A stretch of 64,000 nucleotides of DNA from Halosimplex aquaticum. GTDB lineage: Archaea > Halobacteriota > Halobacteria > Halobacteriales > Haloarculaceae. Below are positions 36,578 through 44,215 of this stretch, in pieces (position 1 is the first letter of the stretch; every line of letters begins with the position of its first letter). Both the position numbers and the translations under genes were made by a program. The notes under the pieces are model-generated. The model saw only the letters and a list, made by a program, of their open reading frames with translations, searched no databases and was not told the origin of the DNA. Where the stretch lies: assembly GCF_028747785.1 (NCBI RefSeq), contig NZ_CP118158.1, positions 2,170,001 to 2,234,000 on the forward strand, read 5' to 3'.

Positions 36578-36618
36578 GACACAGGGGGATCGGATACCGA
36601 CACAGGGGGATCGGATAC
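36578..36618. repeat. Two 20-bp direct repeats at 21-bp period upstream of eS19
   Basis: GACACAGGGGGATCGGATAC occurs twice, at 36578-36597 and 36599-36618, identical and exactly 21 bp apart (two helical turns). It lies between the 3' end of the flippase-like gene and the TATA box of the eS19 gene. The perfect identity and phase suggest a protein-binding site or a very recent duplication. Confidence 0.85.
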
Positions 36619-36642
36619 GGCCCGGTGATCGAGGCTCCGCGG

Positions 36643-37665
36643 TCAATCGCGGCTGCGGGCCCCGAGCGCGAAGGCGACGCCGCCGCCGACGACGGTCGGG
36701 AAGACGTACGTCGCACCGCGGTGGACGAGGACGGCCGCGCCCGCGACTCCCCCCGCGGTCCCGGTGGTTGAGATGAGGAGGGCGATCAGGACGGCGTCGA
36801 CGCCGCCGAGGCCACCGGGAAGCGGGGTCATCCCGGCGACCGCGCCCATCGGGACGACGAGCAGGACCGCCGAGAACTCGACGGGGTGGCCGAGCGCGAA
36901 CAGGGAGAGCCACAGCGACGTACACAGCGCGAGCCAGCCGAGCGCCGAGAAGCCGATCGCTTCGATCACCGTCGACCGACTGCCCGCGACGCGGTCGATG
37001 GCGGCGAAAAAGCCCTCGATGCGGCGCTCGATATCAGCGGTCGTCGGCGGCGACTTGCGCGGGATCACCCGCCCGAGGAAGCGAACGATCGGCGTGACCG
37101 CGCGGACGACGGCCGCTTCGAGTTCGTAGCGGAACTGCCAGCCGAAGTAGACGGCCGCCGGAATGCCGACGGCGAGGGCGACCAGCGCGCTCGTCGCGAA
37201 CACGAGGTTGCGACCGAACTCCGCCGCGCCGGCGACGACGAACGTCAGGCCGACCAGCGCGTACGCGATGGAGGGGACGAAGTGGATGGCGTCGACAGAG
37301 GCGATTGCCGCGAGTCCCGTCTCGTACTCGCGGTCCGTCGCCCGCGAGATGAGGTAGCCGCTGACGGGTTCCCCGCCCGCCTGTCCGAACGGCGTGACGT
37401 TGTTCGAGAACACCGCGCCCGCGAAGACGAGGGCGCTCATCACGACGGAGATGGGGGCGTCGAGCGCGCCCAGGACCGTCCGGAGAGCCATCCCCCAGAG
37501 GAACAGCCAGACGACCGCCACCCCGAGGATGACCAGGAGATACTTGATCTCGATCCCCCGGAGCTGCGTCAGGATGTCCTCGATCCCGACGACCCACACG
37601 AGGGCTGCGAGGACGACCAGCGCACCGGCGAACCCGACGACCGTCGCCCACCTGTCCCCGTTCAT
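36643..37665 (-). CDS. Flippase-like membrane protein (lysylphosphatidylglycerol synthase TM/UPF0104 family)
   Basis: A 340-aa protein with about eight membrane segments. Motifs of the family are visible: ALVFAGAVFSNNVTPFGQAGGEPVSGYLI (~82-108), a positively charged loop with RFLGRVIPRKSP (~195) and MTPLPGGLGGVDAVLIALL (~285). These proteins are related to lipid flippases, and archaeal ones are often linked to glycolipid or polyprenol handling. ATG 37665 starts MNGDRWATVVGFAGAL just before the first helix. Confidence 0.85.
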   Translation of the reverse strand: MNGDRWATVVGFAGALVVLAALVWVVGIEDILTQLRGIEIKYLLVILGVAVVWLFLWGMALRTVLGALDAPISVVMSALVFAGAVFSNNVTPFGQAGGEPVSGYLISRATDREYETGLAAIASVDAIHFVPSIAYALVGLTFVVAGAAEFGRNLVFATSALVALAVGIPAAVYFGWQFRYELEAAVVRAVTPIVRFLGRVIPRKSPPTTADIERRIEGFFAAIDRVAGSRSTVIEAIGFSALGWLALCTSLWLSLFALGHPVEFSAVLLVVPMGAVAGMTPLPGGLGGVDAVLIALLISTTGTAGGVAGAAVLVHRGATYVFPTVVGGGVAFALGARSRD

Positions 37666-37818
37666 GTCCACGAGGAGGGGCCTGCGCGGTTTGAACCCAC
37701 CGGAGTGGCGCCGAGCGGCCGATCGACCGTCCAGAGAGTCCTCCGGGCCAGGCGGGCGAGTCGCGGACCGCCCCGGCCGAACCACAGGGGGTTTTGACCG
37801 GGGGAGCCAAGGCCGCCT

Positions 37819-38730
37819 ATGGACGAACGGACCGCGCTGGGACTGCTCGCCGACCGCTTGCCGTCGGCGGGCGACGACGCAGCCGTCGTCGACGGGCAGG
37901 TCGTCACCACCGACATGCTACACGACCGGACGGACTTCCCCGACGGGACGACCCGCTACACCGCCGGCTGGCGCGCGGTCGGCGCCTCCCTCTCCGACGT
38001 CGCGGCGATGGGCGCCGCGGCGACCGCAGCCGTCGCCGTCTACGCCGCACCCTCCTTCGACGGCGCCGAACTCGCCGACTTCGTCGACGGCGCCGCCGAC
38101 GTCTGCGAGTCCGTCGACGCCGAGTACGTCGGCGGCGACCTCGACGACCACGTCGAGTTCACGGTCGCCACCACCGCGCTCGGGGAGACCGACGATCCCG
38201 TCCTGCGGTCGGGCGCCCGACCCGGCGAGGCGGTCTGTGTGACGGGGACCCTGGGACGCAGCGCGGCCGCTCTCCGCCTGTTCGAACGCGGCGAGGTCGA
38301 GCGCGCGAACGCCCTCTTCCGCTTCTCCCCCCGGATCGCCGCCGGGCGCGCGCTCGCCGGGAGCGCGACGGCGATGATGGACTCCAGCGACGGCCTCGCC
38401 CGCTCGCTGCACCAGCTCGCCGAGGCCAGCGGCTGCGGGATGGCCGTCGAGTCACCCCTCCCCATCGACGAGTCCGTCGACGACGTCGCCGAGGACGGCG
38501 CGGACCGCCTGGAGCTCGGCGCGTTCTTCGGCGAGGACTTCGAGCTCGTCTGTACGGTCCCCGAGGACGAACTCGCAGCCGTCCGCGAGGACGTGCCCGT
38601 CGATCTGACCCGGATCGGGACCGTCGTCGAGCGCGAGGCGCTGGGCGCCTCGAACCAGCGCGGCGGAGCCGCGGAGAACCGCGTCACGCTGGACGGCGAT
38701 GCGCTCCCGGATCGAGGATACACGCACTGA
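37819..38730 (+). CDS. thiL: Thiamine-monophosphate kinase
   Basis: It phosphorylates thiamine monophosphate to thiamine diphosphate. The 303-aa protein has GDDAAVVDGQVVTTDMLHDRTDF (~18), the dimer/nucleotide segment WRAVGASLSDVAAMGA (~53), GGDLDDHVEFTVATTALGE (~100), VTGTLGRSAAALRLF (~138) and MMDSSDGLARSLHQLAEASGCG (~187), then GEDFELVCTVP. The order matches ThiL/PurM-superfamily enzymes. Confidence 0.94.
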   Translation: MDERTALGLLADRLPSAGDDAAVVDGQVVTTDMLHDRTDFPDGTTRYTAGWRAVGASLSDVAAMGAAATAAVAVYAAPSFDGAELADFVDGAADVCESVDAEYVGGDLDDHVEFTVATTALGETDDPVLRSGARPGEAVCVTGTLGRSAAALRLFERGEVERANALFRFSPRIAAGRALAGSATAMMDSSDGLARSLHQLAEASGCGMAVESPLPIDESVDDVAEDGADRLELGAFFGEDFELVCTVPEDELAAVREDVPVDLTRIGTVVEREALGASNQRGGAAENRVTLDGDALPDRGYTH

Positions 38731-38752
38731 GCGCCGGAGAACCGACGGACAG

Positions 38753-39931
38753 TCACGCCGCCAGGATCTCGAAGGGGACGGGCGTGAAACAGAGGAGGCC
38801 GAGGCCGAGCGTCAGGACGCCGACGGCCTGGCGCCGGCGGCCGATCGGCTCGTCGCGGATCGGCGTCGCCGGGCCGGCGTAGGCCAACCCGCCGGCGATC
38901 ACTCCCCAGAACGCCCAGAGGACAACCGCGTTCGTCGCTTCCTGGGAGAAGTAGAGGTAACCGGCGAGCCCGAACAGCGCCGCCGGGACCGCCGCGGCGA
39001 CCGTCTCCTGGCGCGGGCCGAGGATGGCGCGGACGATGTGCCCGCCGTCGAACTGCCCGACCGGCAGGAGGTTCAGGAAGGTGACGAACATGCCGACCCA
39101 GCCGCCGAAGATGACGGGGTTGGCGGCCAACGACGGGTCCGAGTACGAGAGTGGCTGGCCGGTCAGCTCGGCGAGGATGACCAGCAAGAGCGGGTCGTTG
39201 AACCGCAGCGAGGTCGACGACCCCGCGATCACCCGCTCTGGCACCGTGATCGGGTCGAGGTGCAGGCCGACGACGGTGACCACGACCGTCGCGACGAGTC
39301 CCGCGAGCGGTCCCGAGACGCCGATGTCGAACAGCGCCTTGCGGTCGGGGATCCGTCCGCGCATCCGGATGACCGCGCCCATCGTCCCGATGAGCGAGGG
39401 GAACGGGATGAAGTAGGGCAGGCTCGCGTCGACGTCGTGGTAGCGGATCATGACGTAGTGGCCAAACTCGTGGACCGCGAGGACGCCCAGGATCGCCGCG
39501 GTGAACGGCCACGCCTCCAGCAGGGAGAACGGCCCGTCGATCTCCACGTAGTACCACTGCGTCCCCACCAGGAGCGTCGAGAACACCGTCAGCACGAAGA
39601 AGACGATGTTCGCCCACGGGATCCCGTCGATGTGAGGCGAGCGGGGCTCCGCGACGAGGACGTACTGCGGCCGCGACGGCCCGAAGCGGTCCTCGACGAG
39701 CGTCGTCTCGCCGAAGGGCGCCTCCGACTGGGCGCGCGTCGTCAGCGACACGTCGTAGCCCTCCTCGCGGAACAGCTCCCAGAGCTCGCGCTCCAGCGCC
39801 TCCGCGGACGCCAGCGGCGTCCCCAGGTAGTAGATCGTGTCGTCGTCACCGACGCGAACGTCGGCCACCTGGAAGACCGACTGCACGGCATCGACCGGCG
39901 GCCCGGCCGCCGGCTCGGGACGCTCGTCCAT
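38753..39931 (-). CDS. Site-2 protease family zinc metalloprotease (M50)
   Basis: A 392-aa membrane protein. A soluble N-terminal domain (~1-105) precedes the first helix. Zinc ligands are in VLAVHEFGHYVMIRYHDVDASLPYFIPFP (HExxH ~154) and the third ligand region NLLPVGQFDGGHIVRAILG (~295). In total about eight membrane segments. It resembles archaeal EGY1-like/S2P enzymes that cleave membrane-bound regulators; substrate unknown. A TATAAAT box at 39957-39963 fixes the start. Confidence 0.9.
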   Translation of the reverse strand: MDERPEPAAGPPVDAVQSVFQVADVRVGDDDTIYYLGTPLASAEALERELWELFREEGYDVSLTTRAQSEAPFGETTLVEDRFGPSRPQYVLVAEPRSPHIDGIPWANIVFFVLTVFSTLLVGTQWYYVEIDGPFSLLEAWPFTAAILGVLAVHEFGHYVMIRYHDVDASLPYFIPFPSLIGTMGAVIRMRGRIPDRKALFDIGVSGPLAGLVATVVVTVVGLHLDPITVPERVIAGSSTSLRFNDPLLLVILAELTGQPLSYSDPSLAANPVIFGGWVGMFVTFLNLLPVGQFDGGHIVRAILGPRQETVAAAVPAALFGLAGYLYFSQEATNAVVLWAFWGVIAGGLAYAGPATPIRDEPIGRRRQAVGVLTLGLGLLCFTPVPFEILAA

Positions 39932-39956
39932 CGGTGCGAGGTTGGGCGTACCCGGG

Positions 39957-39963
39957 TATAAAT
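39957..39963 (-). promoter_or_regulatory. TATA box of the 39.9-kb site-2 protease
   Basis: TATAAAT stands out in GC-rich sequence; on the minus strand its edge is 25 nt from the ATG at 39931, so the message should be leaderless, and the long in-frame extension upstream (to 40075) is excluded. Confidence 0.65.
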
Positions 39964-40085
39964 CCCGGGAAGAAACGGACGGTAACGGGATCGGGACCCG
40001 CCCTGTGACTGAAGCGAGCCCCGACGACGGACCGCCGGAGAAGTGGGGAACCGGGACGCCGTGGCAGCGGGCCACCGCGTCGCCG

Positions 40086-40256
40086 CGTATCAGGGAACGT
40101 GTGTGACGTCGGAGTGGGGTCGTGCTTGGTGTGTGGTGGGTACGCGTGTGGTGGTTGACGCGTGTTCCAGTGTGGTGGCGGGCCGTGTGTGTTAGTGGGG
40201 TCGGTGTGGGTTCGTGCGTTCGTGCGGGTTCGTGGCGGGGTCTCAGTGGTTAACCG
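40086..40256. other. G/T-rich (C/A-rich on minus strand) intergenic tract
   Basis: About 170 bp in which the plus strand is nearly all G and T (GTGTGTGACG, TGGTGTGTGGTGGG, GGCCGTGTGTGTTAG, GGGTTCGTGCG). It lies within a 346-bp gap between two minus-strand genes. The minus-strand RNA would be C/A-rich and unstructured, such as a long 3' UTR of the 40.3-kb gene. No ORF or hairpin found. Confidence 0.7.
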
Positions 40257-40277
40257 CGGGCGGACCGGCTCGACTCA

Positions 40278-40526
40278 CTACGCGCGTTCGACGCGCCACG
40301 TGGTCGCGCTCGTGTAGGACCACTTCTCGACTTCGAGTTCCGTCGCGGAGTCGCGGATCTTCACCATCAGCGCGCCGATCTCCTTGGGCGACAGGCCGAC
40401 TTCGTCCGCGATGAACTTGCTCTTGAAGTACATCTCACCGTCTTCGGCCTTCTGCGCGAGATAGGCCTTGAGTCGCTCTTCTTTCGACGGCTCGTCTTCG
40501 GTGGAGGGCTGTAGTATCGAGCTCAT
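40278..40526 (-). CDS. Small winged-helix-like haloarchaeal protein, probably DUF7123
   Basis: An 82-aa protein: disordered N-terminus (MSSILQPSTEDEPSKEERLK), then helix KAYLAQKAEDGEMYFKSKFIADEVGLSPKEIGALMVKI (helix-turn-helix pattern) and a strand pair VEKWSYTSATTWRVERA. The fold prediction is a compact winged helix acting in DNA binding. A TATA-like ATATAAAG (40563-40570, minus strand) lies 36 nt before the ATG. Confidence 0.75.
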   Translation of the reverse strand: MSSILQPSTEDEPSKEERLKAYLAQKAEDGEMYFKSKFIADEVGLSPKEIGALMVKIRDSATELEVEKWSYTSATTWRVERA

Positions 40527-40635
40527 GTTGACACCTCGCTCCATTCTGTGACCCCTGTATCCATATAAAGGCGGGAAGCTTCGGTTCGCTTCGTGTCGTT
40601 TCACAGACTTTCCGGCCAAAACGGGGTAAATTCGA

Positions 40636-40671
40636 TCGTTTAGAACGTTTTCTAATTCGTTTAGACGTTTT
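40636..40671. repeat. Two near-identical 15-16-bp direct repeats at 21-bp period in AT-rich region
   Basis: TCGTTTAGAACGTTTT (40636-40651) and TCGTTTAGACGTTTT (40657-40671) start 21 bp apart, two helical turns. They form the AT-rich part of a 392-bp gap between the divergent 40.3-kb winged-helix gene and pyrH. Palindromes CGGTTCGAACCG and CTGAACGGCGGTTCAG follow near 40722-40755. A regulatory role for the divergent pair, such as autoregulation by the winged-helix protein, is possible. The remaining gap up to 40880 has GC-rich hairpins (GCCCC/GGGGC near 40815-40840) but no recognised RNA gene. Confidence 0.65.
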
Positions 40672-40885
40672 ATAACCTACTCAGAACCCGTTATCTGGAC
40701 CCGTGAAGAGCGCGCACGACCGCGGTTCGAACCGCTTTCTGAACGGCGGTTCAGCCCGATATTGAGGCAACAATTTCTGGTACTGGCGAACGTGTCGCCG
40801 GGTGCGGGTCTGGGAGTGCCCCGTCGGATGGGGCCCAGCGGGAGGCCCCGACCAGTGACCGGATCGGGCCGTCGCGGCTTGACAA

Positions 40886-40892
40886 CCCTTAA
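40886..40892 (+). promoter_or_regulatory. TATA-like box of pyrH
   Basis: CCCTTAAG ends 26 nt before the ATG at 40919 and supports that start over an in-frame GTG two codons earlier. Confidence 0.5.
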
Positions 40893-40918
40893 GACGGCAT
40901 CGCGGTTACGCCGTGCCA

Positions 40919-41638
40919 ATGAAAGTAGTCGTCTCTATCGGCGGGAGCGTCCTCGTCCCGTCGGTGAGTCCGGAGCGGGTCCGGGCCTACGCCGACGCGC
41001 TCGAATCGCTGGACGCGGACGGGTACACGCTCGGGACAGTCGTCGGCGGCGGCCCGACCGCGCGGGAGTACATCACCGCCGCACGCGACCTGGGCGCAAA
41101 CGAGATCGAACTCGACCAGATCGGCATCTCCGTGACGCGCCTGAACGGGCGACTCCTCATCGCGGCGCTGGACGAGCGGGCCGCGCCCACGCCGCCGGAG
41201 GACTACGACACCGGCCGCGAGGCCATCCGCCGCGGCGACATCCCCGTCATGGGCGGGACCGTCGCCGGCCAGACGACCGACGCCGTCAGCGCGGCCTTCG
41301 CCGAGTACGTCAACGCCGATCTGCTCGTCTACGCCACGAGCGTCGACGGCGTCTACGAGGCCGACCCCGGCGAGGACCCCGAGGCCTCGAAGTTCGCGGA
41401 GATCAGCGCCGACGACCTGGTCGACCTGATCGCCGACCTGGAGATGGACGCCGGGAGTAACGCCCCCGTCGATCTGCTCGCCGCGAAGATCGTCCAGCGC
41501 TCGGGCATCCGGACCATCGTCCTCGACGGCGACGACCCCGAACGCGTCGAGCGAGCGATCCGGACGGGCGACCACGACGGCACCGACGTCGTCCCCCAGG
41601 GCGTGGGTGAACCGCCAGCCGAATGGACCGACCGATGA
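40919..41638 (+). CDS. pyrH: UMP kinase
   Basis: It converts UMP to UDP. The 239-aa amino-acid-kinase-fold protein begins MKVVVSIGGSVLVPSV, has TVVGGGPTAREYI (~42), DQIGISVTRLNGRLLIAAL (~68), IPVMGGTVAGQTTDAVSAAFAE (~110) and LLVYATSVDGVYEADP (~138), as in archaeal PyrH. lysS follows on the same strand 16 nt later, a likely operon. Confidence 0.94.
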   Translation: MKVVVSIGGSVLVPSVSPERVRAYADALESLDADGYTLGTVVGGGPTAREYITAARDLGANEIELDQIGISVTRLNGRLLIAALDERAAPTPPEDYDTGREAIRRGDIPVMGGTVAGQTTDAVSAAFAEYVNADLLVYATSVDGVYEADPGEDPEASKFAEISADDLVDLIADLEMDAGSNAPVDLLAAKIVQRSGIRTIVLDGDDPERVERAIRTGDHDGTDVVPQGVGEPPAEWTDR

Positions 41639-41654
41639 CCGACCTGGTGACAGC

Positions 41655-43526
41655 ATGAGCGAGAGCGAACCCGACGACGCGGGCGCGACCGCGAGCGCCG
41701 ACGGAACGGCCGACGCCGACCGGACCGACGCCCCCAGCGAGACCGAATCGGCGGACGACACCCGCACCGACGGGACCGACGGCGAGAGCCGCTATGCCTT
41801 CTGGGCCGACGAGGTCGCCGACGCCGTCGAGGCGCGCGACCCCGAGGAGCCCATCGTGATCAAAGGCGGCATCTCCCCCTCGGGCGTCCCGCACCTCGGC
41901 AACGTCAACGAGATCATGCGCGGTTACTTCGTCGCCGAGGTCCTGCGCGAGCGCGGCTGGGAGGTCCGGCAGGTGTTCACCACGGACGACCGCGACCCCC
42001 TGCGGAAGCTCCCGCGGAAACTCGCCGACCTGGACGGTAACATCGTGGATCTGGGCGACGTGAACGCGGGCGCCCTGGGCAAGAACCTCGGGCACGCGTA
42101 CACGGACATCCCCGATCCCTTCGGTTGCTGTGACTCCTACGGCGAGCACTTCTCGACGCTCATCGCCGAGTCCGCAGAGCTGCTCGACGCCCCGATCGAC
42201 GTCGTCTCGACCACCGAACTGTACGAGTCCGGCCGAATGGACGACGTGGTCGAACACGTCCTGCGAAACCGCGAGCAGGCCCGCGACGTTCTCTCGGAGT
42301 ACCAGGACAAGGTCGACGAGGACTACGTCCCGTTCAACCCCTTCTGCTCGAACTGCGGGAAGGTGACCGAGACGGTGACTGCAGTCGACGTCGACGACCG
42401 GACGGTCGAGTACCGCTGCACCGACATCGAGGCCGGCAACCGCACCATCGAGGGCTGCGGCCACGAGGGGACTGCCACGTTCCGCGAGGGCAAGCTCCCC
42501 TGGCGCTTCGAGTGGCCCGCCCAGTGGCAGGTGCTCGGCGTCGACTTCGAGCCGTTCGGCAAGGACCACGCCGAGGGGTCGTGGCCCTCCGGCGTCGACA
42601 TCGCCGAGAACGTCCTCGGCATCGAGCCGCCGGAGCCGATGGTCTACGAGTGGTTCACCCTCGACGGCGAGCCGTTCTCCTCCTCGGAGGGGAACATCGT
42701 CCTCGTCCACGACGTGCTGGAGATGCTCGAACCCGAGGTCCTCCGGTACTTCTTCGCGAAGGACCCGAACAAGGCCCGCGACTTCAGTATCGAGCGCCTC
42801 GACCAGCTGGTCGACGAGTTCGACCGCGTCGAACGGCTCTACTTCGGCGAGGAGTCGGGCACCGACAAGGAGACCCGGCGCGCCGAGCGCGCCTACCCGT
42901 TCGCACTCTCGCTGGCCGACGTGCCCCCGGAGGCGCTGGCCGCGAGCGACCTGTTCGAGGAGGTCGCCGACGGCGAGGACGGCCACGCCGTCGCCTTCGA
43001 CCACAACGACGCCCGGGACAGGGAGCGCCGCCGCGAGTTCGTCGACGGCGAGTTCGCGGACCGGGTGCGCCTCCCCTACACGTTCGCCGCGGTACTGGGG
43101 ATGTTCGACGACGCGGAAGCGCGCGCGGAGACGGCCCGGAAAGAGGGCCACGTCGCCGACGACGACCCCGCCTGGGCCGTCGAGGACGCCTTCGGCCGCG
43201 TCGACCTCGCCAGCGAGTGGGCCGACCGAACAGACAACGAGTACAACTACACCGTCGCCCGCGCCGAGATGCCCGACGTCTCCGTCGACGAGGCGACCGC
43301 CGCCGCGCTCGACGACCTGGCGGACTTCGTCGCCGAAGGCCACGACGGCGAAGCCATCCAGGGCGAGATCTACGAGACCGCGCGCCGCCACGACCTGGAG
43401 GTCGGCGACTTCTTCGCCGTCGGCTACCAGCTGTTCTTCGGCGTCGAGGAAGGGCCGCAGCTGGGGCACTTCCTGGGCGACCTCGACCGCGAGTTCGTCG
43501 TCGAGCGGTTGCGGCGAGAGCGGTAG
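41655..43526 (+). CDS. lysS: Lysyl-tRNA synthetase, class I
   Basis: A 623-aa class I LysRS, the form typical of archaea. After a disordered Asp/Thr/Ser-rich ~45-residue N-terminus come SPSGVPHLGNVNEI (HIGH region, ~75), RQVFTTDDRDPLRKLP, a Cys cluster CSNCGKVTETVTAV with CTDIEAGNRTIEGCGHEG (zinc site, ~230-265), the KMSKS-like FSSSEGN (~350), and a helical C-terminal anticodon domain. Start ATG 41655 excludes a 16-codon extension that overlaps pyrH. Confidence 0.94.
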   Translation: MSESEPDDAGATASADGTADADRTDAPSETESADDTRTDGTDGESRYAFWADEVADAVEARDPEEPIVIKGGISPSGVPHLGNVNEIMRGYFVAEVLRERGWEVRQVFTTDDRDPLRKLPRKLADLDGNIVDLGDVNAGALGKNLGHAYTDIPDPFGCCDSYGEHFSTLIAESAELLDAPIDVVSTTELYESGRMDDVVEHVLRNREQARDVLSEYQDKVDEDYVPFNPFCSNCGKVTETVTAVDVDDRTVEYRCTDIEAGNRTIEGCGHEGTATFREGKLPWRFEWPAQWQVLGVDFEPFGKDHAEGSWPSGVDIAENVLGIEPPEPMVYEWFTLDGEPFSSSEGNIVLVHDVLEMLEPEVLRYFFAKDPNKARDFSIERLDQLVDEFDRVERLYFGEESGTDKETRRAERAYPFALSLADVPPEALAASDLFEEVADGEDGHAVAFDHNDARDRERRREFVDGEFADRVRLPYTFAAVLGMFDDAEARAETARKEGHVADDDPAWAVEDAFGRVDLASEWADRTDNEYNYTVARAEMPDVSVDEATAAALDDLADFVAEGHDGEAIQGEIYETARRHDLEVGDFFAVGYQLFFGVEEGPQLGHFLGDLDREFVVERLRRER

Positions 43527-43568
43527 ACTGGTCGTCAGTTTTCGAGGCCCGGCAGTGCTCAGTGGGTA

Positions 43569-44007
43569 TGCTTGTTGAGCGGTTGTTTCTGATCAGATCG
43601 GTGTGGAAATAAGCCGGGTTGGAGCGACCGCAGCCAACAGCAGGCGTTGAAAGCCCTCGGCGCGCTCGCTCACGGGTCGCTCCGCTCCCCGTTCGCGTGT
43701 CGAGGTGCTCCCTGCGGTCGCGCCTCGCACTCGCGGTCGCTGAGCGGGATATTCTCGCTCGCTGCGCTCGCTCGAATAGAGCCCGCTTAGGCGACTAGAT
43801 AAACGCGAGCCCGCCTCGCCCTTTCAGTCCACCAGGAACAGCAGAACCGCGGCCGCACAGCACCGCAGACAGCCTCACACCTCCCCAACCGACTGCGGTG
43901 CTCGCTCCGCTGCGCTCCTCATCCCTCGCGCGACTGCTGTCGCGGGATGAAACCCGCGACAGCGCGCGCCACCGCAGTTGTTCACTCTCTGGGCTGTGTT
44001 GAGCATC
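43569..44007 (-). repeat. Module L, copy 2: long hairpin-rich repeat
   Basis: Read on the minus strand, this tract follows the same block order as 31989-32393: ATGCTCAACACAGCCC, GCGGTGGCGCGCGCTGTC, a GCTGTCGCGG/CCGCGACAGC stem with a different loop, CGGTTGGGG, CTGGTGGACTGAAAGGGCG, CGCCGAGGGCTTTCA, GTCGCTCCA and AGAAACAACCGCTCAACAAG. The TGAAAGGGC...GGGCTTTCA segment here encloses extra nested hairpins (GCGGGCTCTATTC/GAATATCCCGC, ACGGG/CCCGT). Together with E4 and R4 it fills the 689-bp gap between lysS and the ferredoxin gene. Confidence 0.75.
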
Positions 44008-44112
44008 CGGCGCCGAAGGCGCCGGTTCACCGTCAGAGCAAGCTCTGACGAGCCTGCGGTCGTTCGCGGTGCTCACTCCCGCAGACACCGAACTCGCGCT
44101 CCGCGCGAGTTC
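44008..44112 (-). repeat. Module E, copy E4: four-hairpin block
   Basis: About 105 bp with four consecutive palindromes: GGCGCCGAAGGCGCC, GTCAGAGCAAGCTCTGAC, CTGCGG...CCCGCAG and GAACTCGCG...CGCGAGTTC. It is nearly identical to E5 and E6. The last hairpin has the centre CTCC here (and in E6) but CGGA in E5, that is, the palindrome is flipped. It abuts R4. Confidence 0.85.
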
Positions 44113-44180
44113 GGCCTTTTTCACCCATGTTTTTGGCTGGGGGGGGTCGCCTACGGCGACCCCCCCAGCGAAAAAGATGG
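44113..44180 (-). repeat. Dispersed repeat module R, copy R4 (short-arm variant)
   Basis: On the minus strand: CCATCTTTTTCGC, GGGGGGTCGCC...GGCGACCCCC arms around GTA, then AAAACATGGGTGAAAAAGGCC. Its CCATCTTTTT end lies 6 nt from the TATA-like box of the J-domain/ferredoxin gene, facing away from that gene. Confidence 0.82.
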
Positions 44181-44185
44181 AGGGG

Positions 44186-44190
44186 TTTAT
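44186..44190 (+). promoter_or_regulatory. TATA-like box of the J-domain/ferredoxin gene (decides the start)
   Basis: GGGGTTTATTGG: the TTTAT core ends 25 nt before the GTG at 44216. The in-frame ATG at 44177 lies upstream of the box and inside repeat R4, so it would not be transcribed; the GTG is therefore chosen. Confidence 0.6.
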
Positions 44191-44215
44191 TGGCGTGATA
44201 CCGCTAGACGGGCGC

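Noticed and set aside
40715..40790. GGTTCGAACC resembles a tRNA T-arm.
   Set aside because: No acceptor stem, D-arm or anticodon arm can be placed in the preceding ~70 nt; it is just one of several palindromes in this gap.
40800..40870. GC-rich hairpins that could be part of an SRP or RNase P RNA.
   Set aside because: The diagnostic SRP helix 8 and RNase P CR-I motifs are absent and the tract is too short.
41403..43469. 688-codon minus-strand frame opposite pyrH and lysS.
   Set aside because: Antisense to two firmly identified genes; low-complexity Val/Gly/Asp composition without any motif.
44177..44215. ATG at 44177 as the start of the J-domain/ferredoxin protein.
   Set aside because: It lies in repeat R4 and upstream of the TATA-like box, and the added residues (MEGFIGVIPLDGR) do not match the family start.
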